Part shown: piece after piece, positions 25,293-33,658 of the stretch
How positions within the stretch are numbered: position 1 is the first letter of the stretch
How the letters are laid out: each line of letters starts with the position of its first letter
NCBI GenBank assembly: GCA_017430085.1
Contig: JAFRNR010000036.1
Coordinates: forward strand, 1-64,000
Length of the DNA stretch: 64,000 nt
From: Lachnospiraceae bacterium
GTDB taxonomy: Bacteria > Bacillota > Clostridia > Lachnospirales > Lachnospiraceae
Direction: 5' to 3'
Position numbers and translations under genes: made by a program
The notes under the pieces: model-generated
Databases searched by the model: none
What the model was told of the DNA's origin: nothing
What the model saw: only the letters and a program-made list of their open reading frames with translations

Positions 25293-26615
25293 GTGTCTGA
25301 CTTTCAGGACAATGAATCGGCTCCGCAGGAGAACCGGCCTTTTATTCGGGAAACCGTCGTCAATGAGACCTCCGGGCCTCCGCTCTGGAAAAAAATCCTT
25401 ACGACCGCGCTGCTCGCGGTCCTTTTCGGTGTGATCGCAGGCGCGGTCTTCCGCTTTACGCAGACCCGGATCTTCCCGCCGGAGACCACTACGGCCGAGC
25501 CGGTCTCCTTCCCGCAGGAGACTACGGCGCCGCCGGACGAAACATCCGTTCCGACGGAGTCCGACCCGTCCGCCCCGCTTTCCCCGGAAGACGCCGAATG
25601 GCAGATCATCGTGCAGGGCATGATCGACAGCCATGACCTGCAGATCAAGGACTACCAGCGCATGGCCATCGTGCTCAACGGCGTACGCTCCGACGCGCAG
25701 TGGTCGCTGGTCACCGTCACCGCCACCAACCAGGACCAGTCGCTCTTCAAGGGCGGCCACCAGTACGAGACCCAGAGCTTCGGCGTCATCATCGCCATCA
25801 CGGAGCAGGAAGTGCTGGTCCTGACGCCGTATTCCGCCACCACCCAGCTATCGGACTCCAGCACGCTGCAGATCGGCTTTGCCAATCTGGAGGTGACAGA
25901 TGCGTACATCAAGGCGCGTGACGGCGTGGCCGACCTGATGATCATGGCCGTGTCCCGGTCCAAGATCACGGAGCAGACCCTGGAGCGCATCAAGGCCATC
26001 CGCCTGGGCAATTCGTACGTCTGCTACGCCGGCCAGCCCGTGATCGCCATGGGCGCGCCGATCGGCGGGATCATCAAATCCTGCAACAGCGGCATCCTGA
26101 CCTACATCGAAAGCGCTTACCCCGCCACGGACGCCTCCCTCTCCCTGCTCCACACCAACATGGTGGGGGATGAAAACGCGGGCGGCTTTCTGATCAATCT
26201 GGACGGCAGCCTGATCGGCTGGATCGAACCGGAATACACCAGCGGCGGAACGCTGACCGCGGTCGGTATCTCGGACCTTCGGGCGTATATCGAGACCATC
26301 AGCAACGGCAGCCAGGGCTGCTATCTGGGCATTGAGGGCATCACGCTGTCCAACGAACTGAAGGAAGCGCTGAAGACCGAAGCTGACGGGATCTACATCA
26401 GCCGCTGCACGGCCGGTTCCCCGGCGCAGCGCGCGGGCCTGCAGGCCGGCGACATCCTGATCCAGGTGGCCGGCGATCCCGTCCGCAACCTGGACGAACT
26501 GCGCACCATCCTGCTCTCCTTCACCGCGGAGCAGACCATTTCCGTGAAAGTCCTGCGCAAGGGCCGGGCCTCCTACCAGGAGCTGACCTACGACGTCAAC
26601 ATAGAAAGAAGGTAA
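25293..26615 (+). CDS. HtrA-like PDZ protein lacking protease catalytic residues
   Basis: The 440-residue protein has a cytoplasmic N-terminus, one membrane helix (about 36-56), an ETTAEP/ETTAPP-type linker (about 62-95), a trypsin-fold-like domain (about 100-330) and a C-terminal PDZ domain (GIEGITLSNELKE, then GSPAQRAGLQAGDIL). The layout is that of Gram-positive HtrA/DegP. Where the catalytic Ser motif GNSGGPL should stand, the protein has ENAGGFLIN with Ala for Ser, and the TNNHV histidine motif is replaced by LVLTPYS. It is therefore probably a pseudoprotease that binds unfolded or wall-exposed peptides. The start is GTG with AGGAGG ten bases upstream. yhaM and rlmD follow closely. Confidence 0.85.
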   Translation: MSDFQDNESAPQENRPFIRETVVNETSGPPLWKKILTTALLAVLFGVIAGAVFRFTQTRIFPPETTTAEPVSFPQETTAPPDETSVPTESDPSAPLSPEDAEWQIIVQGMIDSHDLQIKDYQRMAIVLNGVRSDAQWSLVTVTATNQDQSLFKGGHQYETQSFGVIIAITEQEVLVLTPYSATTQLSDSSTLQIGFANLEVTDAYIKARDGVADLMIMAVSRSKITEQTLERIKAIRLGNSYVCYAGQPVIAMGAPIGGIIKSCNSGILTYIESAYPATDASLSLLHTNMVGDENAGGFLINLDGSLIGWIEPEYTSGGTLTAVGISDLRAYIETISNGSQGCYLGIEGITLSNELKEALKTEADGIYISRCTAGSPAQRAGLQAGDILIQVAGDPVRNLDELRTILLSFTAEQTISVKVLRKGRASYQELTYDVNIERR

Positions 26616-26624
26616 CCCCGAATC

Positions 26625-27569
26625 ATGTATGCCATTTCCGACTGGCGCGAAGGCGACCGGATCAGCCAGGTCCTTCTGTGCCGCAGCAAGACCGTCAGCC
26701 TCACCAAAGCGGGCAAAAGCTATTATTCCCTGCTGCTGCAGGACAGCAGCGGCTCCATAGACGGCAAGGTCTGGGACCTGTCCTCCGGGATCGATCATTT
26801 CGAGGCCTTGCAGTACATCAAAGTAGACGGCGAAGTCAAGCGCTACCAGAGCTCGCTGCAGCTGAACATCCAGCGCATCCGCCTCGCGCGCGAAGGCGAG
26901 TACGATCCCGCGGATTTCGTCCCGACGAGCCCGTACCCGATCGAGGAGATGTACGACAAGCTGCTGGCCTTCGTCCGCAGCATCTCGCACCCGCAGCTCC
27001 GCGCGCTGCTGGAAGCTTTTTTCGTGAACGACGCGGACTTCGCGAGGGAATTCAAGGCCCACTCCGCCGCGAAAAGCATCCACCACAGCTTCTCCGGCGG
27101 CCTCCTGCAGCACACGCTGCGCGTCACGGAGCTCTGTGATACCTATTGCAAAAAATACCCGCTGATCAAGCGCGACCTGCTGCTGACCGGCGCGCTGTGC
27201 CACGACATCGGCAAAGTGCGTGAGCTGTCTTCCTTCCCGGCCAACGACTATACGGACGAAGGGCAGCTGCTGGGCCACATCATCATCGGCATCGACATGG
27301 TGCGCGAAAAGATCGCGGACATCCCGAACTTCCCGGAAGTCACGAAAAACGAGCTGTGCCACATCATTCTGGCCCACCACGGCGAATTCGAATTCGGCTC
27401 GCCGAAGAAGCCCGCCCTGCTGGAGGCGCTGGCCCTGCATCTGGCCGACAACACCGACGCCAAGATCCAGCTCATGTCCGAAACGCTGGCCGACGCCGGC
27501 GCCACCGGCTGGCTGGGCTTCCAGAAATTCCTGGACAGCAACGTGAGAAGGACCCGCACGAAAGAATAA
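26625..27569 (+). CDS. yhaM: 3'-5' exoribonuclease YhaM family protein
   Basis: The 314-residue protein joins an N-terminal OB-fold nucleic-acid-binding domain (about 12-90, with SYYSLLLQDSSGSIDGKVWD) to an HD hydrolase domain. The HD metal ligands are seen in HHSFSGGLLQHTLRV, CHDIGKV and ILAHHGEFEFGSPKKP. YhaM is an Mn-dependent 3'-5' exonuclease that trims RNA ends in Firmicutes. It begins nine bases after the HtrA-like gene and ends three bases before rlmD, so all three share a transcript. Confidence 0.94.
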   Translation: MYAISDWREGDRISQVLLCRSKTVSLTKAGKSYYSLLLQDSSGSIDGKVWDLSSGIDHFEALQYIKVDGEVKRYQSSLQLNIQRIRLAREGEYDPADFVPTSPYPIEEMYDKLLAFVRSISHPQLRALLEAFFVNDADFAREFKAHSAAKSIHHSFSGGLLQHTLRVTELCDTYCKKYPLIKRDLLLTGALCHDIGKVRELSSFPANDYTDEGQLLGHIIIGIDMVREKIADIPNFPEVTKNELCHIILAHHGEFEFGSPKKPALLEALALHLADNTDAKIQLMSETLADAGATGWLGFQKFLDSNVRRTRTKE

Positions 27570-27572
27570 AGC

Positions 27573-29207
27573 ATGCTGAACAAAAACGACGTCATCACAC
27601 TGACATTCACCGATATGACGGAAAACGGGGAGGGGATCGGCCATCACGAGGGCTACCCCCTCTTTGTAAAAGACGCGGTCATCGGCGACACCGCGCGCGT
27701 CCTCGTCACGAAGCCGGGCAAAACCTACGGCTTCGGCCGCGTGCAGGAGATCCTCACGCCCTCCCCGGACCGCGTCGCGCCCCGCTGCCCGCTCGCGGCC
27801 CCCTGCGGCGGCTGCCAGCTCCAGGCCCTCTCCTATCCGGCCCAGCTGGCCTTCAAGGAAAACAAGGTGCGCCAGCACCTGATCCGCCTGGGCGGCATCG
27901 CGGAGCCGCCGATGGCCCCCATCCTGGGCATGGACGAGCCCTGGCATTACCGCAACAAGGCGCAGATCCCGTTCGGAACGGACCGCGACGGACAGATCAC
28001 CGCCGGCTACTACGCCGCGCGCTCGCACCGCATCGTCCCGATGACGGACTGCCTGCTGAACCTGCCCGGCTTCGACCGCATCCTGGAGATCATCCTTTCC
28101 CACGCCCGGGCCCGCCGCCTCCCCGCCTACGACGAAGAGACCGGCCGCGGCCTCCTGCGCCACGCCCTCATCCGCCGCGCCGCCGGCTCCGGCGAATGGA
28201 TGGTCTGCCTGGTCATAGGCGGCCGGAAACTCCCCGGCGCCGCCGACCTCGTGACCGCCCTCCGGGAGATCCCCGGCATGACGGACATCTCCCTCAACGT
28301 GAACACCCGCCGCGACAACGTGATCCTGGGCGACGAACTGATCCCGCTGTACGGCCCCGGCTATATCACCGAATCCATCGGGGACCTTGAGTTCCGCCTC
28401 TCCCCGCTCGCCTTCTTCCAGGTCAACCCCAAGCAGACGGAAGTCCTGTATGCCAAAGCCCTGGAATTCGCCGGCCTGACCGGCACGGAGAACGTCTGGG
28501 ACCTCTACTGCAGCACCGGCACCATCTCCCTCTTCCTGGCCCGGCACGCCGCCCGCGTCCGCGGCGTGGAGATCATCGCCCCCGCCATTGAAAACGCCCG
28601 CGCCAACGCGGCGTTAAACGGGATCGAAAACGCGGATTTCTTTGTCGGAAGATCCGAAGAGATCTTCCCCGCCTGGTGCCGCGAGCACCCGGAAGAAGTC
28701 CCGGATGTCGTCGTCCTGGACCCGCCCCGGGCCGGCTGCGACCGCGCCCTTCTGGACGCTCTCGTCTCCTGCGCCCCCGCCCGCCTCGTCTACGTCTCCT
28801 GCAACTCCGCCACCCTGGCCCGGGACCTGAAGATCCTGCGGGAAGAAGGCGGCTACGGGCTGCGGAAGGTTCAGCCGGTGGACATGTTCCCGCAGGGAGT
28901 GCATGTGGAGACGGTTGTTTTATTACGTCGGAAAAATGTTGATGACTATTTGGAGTTTACCTGGACGGATGAAGAGTTTGGAAATAATGGCTGCAAGGCC
29001 AGTTATGAAGAGATCAAGTCTTTTATATTAGAGAAGTACGGATTGAAGGTATCGCACCTAAATATTGCTCAGATTAAGCGGAAGTGTGGTATAATCGAAC
29101 GACAAAACTACAACCTGCCAAAGAGCGATAAATGGCACGTACCAAACTGCACACCAGAAAAAGAAGCTGCCATCATGGATGCATTCAGGCACTTCAAACT
29201 GATATAA
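27573..29207 (+). CDS. rlmD: 23S rRNA (uracil(1939)-C5)-methyltransferase with a foreign C-terminal module
   Basis: Residues 1-449 are a complete RlmD/RumA: TRAM domain (about 1-58), iron-sulphur cysteines (CPLAAPCGGCQLQ), LAFFQVNPKQTEVLY, the SAM motif DLYCSTGTISLF, DPPRAGC, and catalytic Cys in YVSCNSATLARDL. It methylates one uridine of 23S rRNA. The normal family end (HVETVVLL) falls at 444-451. The remaining ~95 residues are a helical module (ASYEEIKSFILEKYGLKVSH, NIAQIKRKCGI, NYNLPKSD, PEKEAAIMDAFRHF) encoded by markedly AT-rich DNA. The change occurs at a 16-bp repeat also found in the serine recombinase gene, so the 3' end was replaced by integration. The catalytic part is intact. Confidence 0.93.
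   Translation: MLNKNDVITLTFTDMTENGEGIGHHEGYPLFVKDAVIGDTARVLVTKPGKTYGFGRVQEILTPSPDRVAPRCPLAAPCGGCQLQALSYPAQLAFKENKVRQHLIRLGGIAEPPMAPILGMDEPWHYRNKAQIPFGTDRDGQITAGYYAARSHRIVPMTDCLLNLPGFDRILEIILSHARARRLPAYDEETGRGLLRHALIRRAAGSGEWMVCLVIGGRKLPGAADLVTALREIPGMTDISLNVNTRRDNVILGDELIPLYGPGYITESIGDLEFRLSPLAFFQVNPKQTEVLYAKALEFAGLTGTENVWDLYCSTGTISLFLARHAARVRGVEIIAPAIENARANAALNGIENADFFVGRSEEIFPAWCREHPEEVPDVVVLDPPRAGCDRALLDALVSCAPARLVYVSCNSATLARDLKILREEGGYGLRKVQPVDMFPQGVHVETVVLLRRKNVDDYLEFTWTDEEFGNNGCKASYEEIKSFILEKYGLKVSHLNIAQIKRKCGIIERQNYNLPKSDKWHVPNCTPEKEAAIMDAFRHFKLI
28903..28918 (+). repeat. Left attachment site (attL) candidate in rlmD
   Basis: ATGTGGAGACGGTTGT is identical to 43860-43875, in the same orientation and the same reading frame (VETVV). 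Base composition drops sharply just to its right. Confidence 0.65.
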
Positions 29208-29224
29208 AAAGAAAGGGGTCAATT

Positions 29225-31039
29225 ATGCCAAAAAGAATGACTGAGGATGAAGTTCGAGATTTAGCACGTGGAATTCTCGGCTTTGAAGATAAGGCTGGTG
29301 TCCGTTCGGGTGTTGGACAGTTAACAACATTTAACCAACTCGGTTTTTCGGGTTTCGCAGATAAACCTGATGGCTGGTATCTACCTAATAACCATGCAGA
29401 TGTGGCTATGGTACTGGAAACGAAAGCCTCTTATATTCCGCTTGGTGAAAAACAAGTTAATGAGGTTCTTAAAAATATTGAGATCGTTGAGACACAGTAT
29501 CCAAAGGTTGTAGGCATCCTTTATAACGGTGAAGATATTCGTGTTTTTATGAATCATGAGGAAGTGGATACGGTAAAGCAACTTCAGCGTGTTGAATACT
29601 ATGCTTCGCTATTCACTGTCGATACGATTGATAAAGAGCATATTTACGAGCTTACTGCCAGGATAAACAACTGCCTGCATTTTGATTTTGGCATAAAGAA
29701 TCTGTATCATAGAATGATTTTCACAGCCTGTGCCTTAGTAGCAAAGAGATATGATGCACTAATGGTAAAGGGTATGGATTATTCAGAATTCCACAATGCA
29801 ATTCTGAATTGCTTAAACAAAGAACTGATCCGTGATAAGCAGCAGAATCGTAAACTCGGAATACTAACTGACGTTTTTGCTAAAATTGAAATGAATCTGG
29901 ATGTAAGCTCAGAAGACGCTAAACAGCAGCAGCATGTTAAAGATCTGATCGCCGAGTTTATTGAATGGGTAACCGAAATATCGGATTGTATCAATTCAAA
30001 TGCATGGCGCGGCGAAGATGTAATGGGCATCTTTTTCAATGAATTCAATCGTTATAAGAAAAAGTCTGAGGCTGGTCAGGTGTTTACTCCTGAGCACATC
30101 ACAGATTTTATGTATAAGATCTTGGAAGTGAATAAAGATGATCGTGTATTCGATGGATGTTGTGGATCAGGCGGTTTTCTGGTTAAGGCCATGGCCAATA
30201 TGATTCAGGAAGCGGGCGGCGTTCAAACAGAGAAAGCGACTCAGATTAAACGTGAACAGCTTTATGGCATAGAATTCGATAAAGAAATATATGCACTCGC
30301 ATGCGCCAACATGCTTATTCACAAAGATGGAAAGACTAATCTCGAACAGATGGATTCCAGGACAGAAGAAGCCTGTAAGTGGATTAAAAAACAAAAGATC
30401 ACAAAAGTACTAATGAATCCACCGTATGAAAGAAAGTATGGGTGTATGACGATTGTTGAAAACATGCTCGATAGCGTTCCTGTTCATACAGTCTGCGGTT
30501 TTATTCTCCCAGATAAGAAGTTAGAGAAAGCCAGTAAATCGCAAATTAAAAGGATTTTGAAAAATCACCGACTTACTAAGATCATCAAGATGCCTGAAGA
30601 TTTGTTCTTCGGGGTGGGTGTTACCACGTCTATCTTCGTGTTTGAGACAGGTATTCCACAGGGTGATAATGAGATCTTTGGATGCTATATCGAGACTGAT
30701 GGCTTGGAAACTGTTAAGAATAAGGGCCGCCATGATGTTCGTCACCGTTGGCCAGCTATTGAACGGTATTGGGTCGACAGTATAAAAAAACTGCGTGATG
30801 ATAAGTATGGTACGGCTCAGTGGATTAAGCCATCAGAGCATTTGTCATATCAGATGCCAGAGAAGCCGTTCGAGGTCTTTGAGGAAGATTTTAGAAAAAC
30901 TGCTATGGATTACTTAATGTTCCAGCGAGGAATAGACACCAAAGAATTTGGAGATAAACTGTTGTCTTCAGCGATGTATTCGAGCGATATCAATATGTCT
31001 GATGACAATGTGTGTATTTCTATCAAAGCGGGTGATTAA
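29225..31039 (+). CDS. N6-adenine DNA methyltransferase with N-terminal nuclease-like domain (BcgI-A-like RM subunit)
   Basis: The 604-residue protein has a HsdM-type methylase core with a SAM motif (VFDGCCGSGGFLVKAM, about 305-320) and the catalytic MNPPY (about 396-400) of adenine-N6 methylases. The first ~120 residues resemble the N-terminal domain of HsdR-type nucleases, with Asp59, Glu65 and Lys67 in ADVAMVLETK forming a possible PD-(D/E)xK site. A methylase and nuclease in one chain plus a separate specificity subunit is the plan of the type IIB enzyme BcgI, so restriction may need no HsdR. None is present. The ATG at 29225 has AAAGGGG upstream. DNA here is clearly AT-rich compared with the backbone, a sign of transfer. 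Confidence 0.88.
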   Translation: MPKRMTEDEVRDLARGILGFEDKAGVRSGVGQLTTFNQLGFSGFADKPDGWYLPNNHADVAMVLETKASYIPLGEKQVNEVLKNIEIVETQYPKVVGILYNGEDIRVFMNHEEVDTVKQLQRVEYYASLFTVDTIDKEHIYELTARINNCLHFDFGIKNLYHRMIFTACALVAKRYDALMVKGMDYSEFHNAILNCLNKELIRDKQQNRKLGILTDVFAKIEMNLDVSSEDAKQQQHVKDLIAEFIEWVTEISDCINSNAWRGEDVMGIFFNEFNRYKKKSEAGQVFTPEHITDFMYKILEVNKDDRVFDGCCGSGGFLVKAMANMIQEAGGVQTEKATQIKREQLYGIEFDKEIYALACANMLIHKDGKTNLEQMDSRTEEACKWIKKQKITKVLMNPPYERKYGCMTIVENMLDSVPVHTVCGFILPDKKLEKASKSQIKRILKNHRLTKIIKMPEDLFFGVGVTTSIFVFETGIPQGDNEIFGCYIETDGLETVKNKGRHDVRHRWPAIERYWVDSIKKLRDDKYGTAQWIKPSEHLSYQMPEKPFEVFEEDFRKTAMDYLMFQRGIDTKEFGDKLLSSAMYSSDINMSDDNVCISIKAGD

Positions 31040-31040
31040 G

Positions 31041-32093
31041 ATGGAACGGGTTGATACAAGCAAATGGCAAGATTTTAGGGTTGGCGATTTATTCGACATT
31101 CACCCAACACATGCATATAAACTGAATAATGCTCAGATTTTAGATAATGGTGATATCCCCGTAGCAGCAAATTCGGCATATAACAATGGGATTGGCGGTT
31201 ATTCAACTAAAAAGCCGACTGAAAAAGGCAACATGGTAACATTCAGTGATACGGTTGATGCCAATACTATTTTCTATCAACCAGATGATTTCATCGGATA
31301 TCCTCACGTTCAAGGATTGTATCCTATAGGCGACTATGCAGATGAATGGGGGCAGTATACATATTTGTTTTTTGTTTCCGTTTTTCGCAAAACAGCTTTG
31401 ACAAAAGGGTTCGATTATGGGAATAAATTCCGTAGGGATATAGCTGTTGATTTGCATATTAAACTTCCTGCTACAGTCGATGGTAAGCCAGATTTTGATT
31501 ATATGGACTCTTATATGCGAGAAGTGTTAAAAGACTCCGAAGAGAGTCTTGAGAGACTGCAACGAGCTGATGTATCAAAGACTGTTATCAATTCTGATGA
31601 ATGGAAAGAATTCAGTCTTCGGGATTTGTTTGATTTCAAGTTGCCACAGGGAGATTTGCAGGTCAAACAAGTTAAAGATGGCGAAATACCGTTAATCACT
31701 CCAAGTGCATACAATAACGGCCTCTTGCAAAATGTCTCTGCTGATAGCAAAAGCACTTTATTCCCTGCGAATTCTTTGACCGTTGATATGTTTGGCAATG
31801 CATATTATCAGGAGAAAAAGTACTTTGTAACTGCGCATGGTCATGTAAATGTTTTGCTCCCCAAAATCACATTAAACAGGAATATTGGCATGTTCATTGC
31901 TACTGCTATAAGAGCGATGTTTCTTGCCAAATATGGTTTTTCCGATATGTGCACACAGAAGGTGTTAAAAAAAGAGAGTGTTAAGCTTCCCGTCACACGT
32001 GATGACCAACCTGATTGGGATTATATGGATAGATACATGAGTAAAGTGATAGAGGATTCTTCTGGTCGATTAAGGAACTATGGAATTATTTGA
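31041..32093 (+). CDS. Restriction-modification DNA specificity subunit (HsdS/BcgI-B-like)
   Basis: The 350-residue protein has two similar halves, each a target-recognition domain opening with the W-x-x-F-x-x-x-D-L-F pattern (WQDFRVGDLFDI and WKEFSLRDLFDF) and containing IPV/IPL...SAYNNG. Each is followed by a helical spacer (YMDSYMREVLKDSEESLERL and YMDRYMSKVIEDSSGRL). Two domains imply a bipartite recognition sequence. The gene starts one base after the methylase-nuclease stop, so the two are translated together. The length matches BcgI-B-type subunits. A terminator follows. Confidence 0.9.
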   Translation: MERVDTSKWQDFRVGDLFDIHPTHAYKLNNAQILDNGDIPVAANSAYNNGIGGYSTKKPTEKGNMVTFSDTVDANTIFYQPDDFIGYPHVQGLYPIGDYADEWGQYTYLFFVSVFRKTALTKGFDYGNKFRRDIAVDLHIKLPATVDGKPDFDYMDSYMREVLKDSEESLERLQRADVSKTVINSDEWKEFSLRDLFDFKLPQGDLQVKQVKDGEIPLITPSAYNNGLLQNVSADSKSTLFPANSLTVDMFGNAYYQEKKYFVTAHGHVNVLLPKITLNRNIGMFIATAIRAMFLAKYGFSDMCTQKVLKKESVKLPVTRDDQPDWDYMDRYMSKVIEDSSGRLRNYGII

Positions 32094-32181
32094 TTTGATA
32101 ACCCATTGAGCCTGTTTCAATCGTCTATAATATTGATAGTTCATTGGAGGTTTTACCTGCCTCCTGAATAAATTCATCTTA

Positions 32182-32220
32182 GCAGCCAAGAGACTCATCA
32201 CCCCTTGGCTGCATTTTTAA
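32182..32220 (+). terminator. Terminator of the restriction-modification pair
   Basis: GCAGCCAAG (32182-32190) pairs perfectly with CTTGGCTGC (32204-32212) and ATTTTTAA follows. Confidence 0.8.
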
Positions 32221-32244
32221 TGTCAATGAAAAAGGATCCCTGCC

Positions 32245-32691
32245 ATGACGATCTGCAAGTCGCAGCCATTCCTGGCATTGCCGCAGACGAAAATGACTCT
32301 GCTGGAGCTCAAGTTGTTTGATATTTACCTGGGGAAAATCAATCCAAAAGATTCTACCGTCACGAAGGTTGTGTTTACAAAAGCGGAACTTTGTAAGGTT
32401 CTCGGTGTTGATAGAATTAACAATGAGGATCTGAAAAAGTGCCTCAAGACTCTTATGTCCAGTATTGTTGAAGTAAAAGGACTCACCAAGAATGGACGGT
32501 CCAGGACTTCGTTGATCTCGCTGCTTTCAGTTGCCGATATAACGTATGAGGATGCTCACTATGGGAATGTAGCCACGATAGAGCTGGAATGTTCAGAAAG
32601 AGCAAAGCAATATATCTATAATGTGGATGCGGTCGGATATCTCCGTTTGAATCTTGCCAGGGTACGACGAAGTTCTTTACAGCACCGCTAA
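32245..32691 (+). pseudogene. Truncated plasmid replication initiator (Rep_3-like)
   Basis: The 148-residue frame resembles the N-terminal winged-helix domain of RepB/Rep_3 plasmid initiators. The start pattern (LALPQTKMTLLELKLFDIYL), a middle FTKAELCKVLGV and NVDAVGYLRLNL are in the usual order. Full-length initiators are more than 250 residues with a second winged helix; here the similarity ends near 32650 and the frame closes with an unrelated basic tail. The DNA then enters a recombinase fragment, so this is a deletion junction. AAAGGA precedes the start. It suggests that a plasmid or integrated plasmid once contributed to the island. Confidence 0.65.
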
Positions 32692-32699
32692 AGGAATAT

Positions 32700-33137
32700 A
32701 TGGCCAGAAGTGGCCAGTGGATCAAAGCCATCCACTTCAAATTCCCGATATCGTATCATGGTGAAATAGTCGAGAATATTGAGCTGGATGAGAACGGTCA
32801 TATTTTCCGACCTAATCAAAGTACAGATGAAGCTATCGCACTATTGTCCAAACTTTCCGAGGTAAAACATCATATCGAGGTTACGGTCGATATGGATGAA
32901 CTGGATCTGACCAGCGCGGAAAGCCTGGCGACTTATGATGAGATCCGGGAATGGGTGCAGGAAAAGTATGGATTCCATGTGACGAATCTAAACATTGCTC
33001 AGGTAAAACGGAAACTCGGATTCGATATGCGGGCTAATTTCAATTTGCCGAAATGCGAAAACTCCCGGCAGCCGAACTGCCCGGAGGAGAAAGAGAAAGC
33101 GATAGAAGAAGCGCTGAAGCACTTTCAAATGATTTGA
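32700..33137 (+). pseudogene. C-terminal remnant of a serine recombinase fused to the RlmD-tail module
   Basis: The first ~55 residues (RSGQWIKAIHFKFPI...) match the last part of the intact recombinase at 42.2 kb (KSGQWLKSIRFRLPV...), the region just before its VETVV end. The chain then runs through ALLSKLSEVKHHIEV into a ~70-residue helical module (ATYDEIREWVQEKYGF, NIAQVKRKLGF, FNLPKCEN, PEEKEKAIEEALKHF) that is homologous to the C-terminal extension of RlmD in this window. No catalytic domain remains upstream, so it is a deletion remnant, possibly open from a few codons before 32700. It shows that recombinase and module occur as one protein. Confidence 0.7.
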
Positions 33138-33172
33138 TTTTTCTCCAAACACAATTTTAATTCAAATAGGGC

Positions 33173-33228
33173 TTGACGCGAGTGCCTACAAGTTGTAAAC
33201 TCATGGTAGATGTTTACATCTTGTAGGC
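33173..33228 (+). promoter_or_regulatory. BlaI-type promoter-operator of the BlaI/BlaR1-ABC operon
   Basis: TTGACG (33173-33178), 17 bases and TAAACT (33196-33201) form the promoter. Two 17-base arms, 33184-33200 and 33212-33228, are inverted repeats with one mismatch, and each contains a TACA-N3-TGTA half-dyad typical of BlaI/MecI operators. One covers the -10 box, the other the transcript start, so a bound repressor would block transcription. Confidence 0.82.
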
Positions 33229-33250
33229 ATTTCCTTTGGAGGAGTATTAT

Positions 33251-33658
33251 ATGAGCCGGATAACGACAGAAATCAGATTAGGAGCAGCAGAAAACGCTTT
33301 TGCCCAGATCGTATGGGATCATGAACCGATCTCCTCGGGAGAATTGGTAAAACTGTGCAAAAAAGAACTCGATTGGGCCCGTTCCACTACCTATACCGTG
33401 CTGCGGCGCCTTTGTGACAAGGGGCTTTTTAAGGTTGAAGACGGTGTCATTTCTGCTGTTTTGACCAGAGAAGGATTTATCGCAGCGCAGACTGAAGCAT
33501 TTATGAACGATACCTTCGAAAGCTCGTTGCCGGCATTTATTGCGGCCTTTACAGCGGGAAAGAAGCTAAGTGTTCAAGAGGCGGAGGAGATCCGCCGCCT
33601 GATTGATGCCTGTGTGGATGGCGATAGTCCGAAAACAGAGAAAGGAGGCGAACAGTGA
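33251..33658 (+). CDS. BlaI/MecI/CopY-family transcriptional repressor
   Basis: The 135-residue protein has the winged helix of the BlaI family: AENAFAQIVWDHEPISSGEL, then WARSTTYTVLRRLCDKGLF, and a C-terminal dimerisation helix region. These repressors are cleaved or inactivated when the partner BlaR1 protease senses a signal. The ATG at 33251 follows GGAGGAG. The gene lies directly after BlaI-type operators and overlaps the BlaR1-like gene (GTGA), so it should repress the four-gene operon and itself. Confidence 0.92.
   Translation: MSRITTEIRLGAAENAFAQIVWDHEPISSGELVKLCKKELDWARSTTYTVLRRLCDKGLFKVEDGVISAVLTREGFIAAQTEAFMNDTFESSLPAFIAAFTAGKKLSVQEAEEIRRLIDACVDGDSPKTEKGGEQ

Noticed and set aside
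25848..28547. Long minus-strand open frame opposite the HtrA-like, yhaM and rlmD genes
   Set aside because: It spans three recognised plus-strand genes, has no ribosome site or family motifs, and has shadow-like composition.
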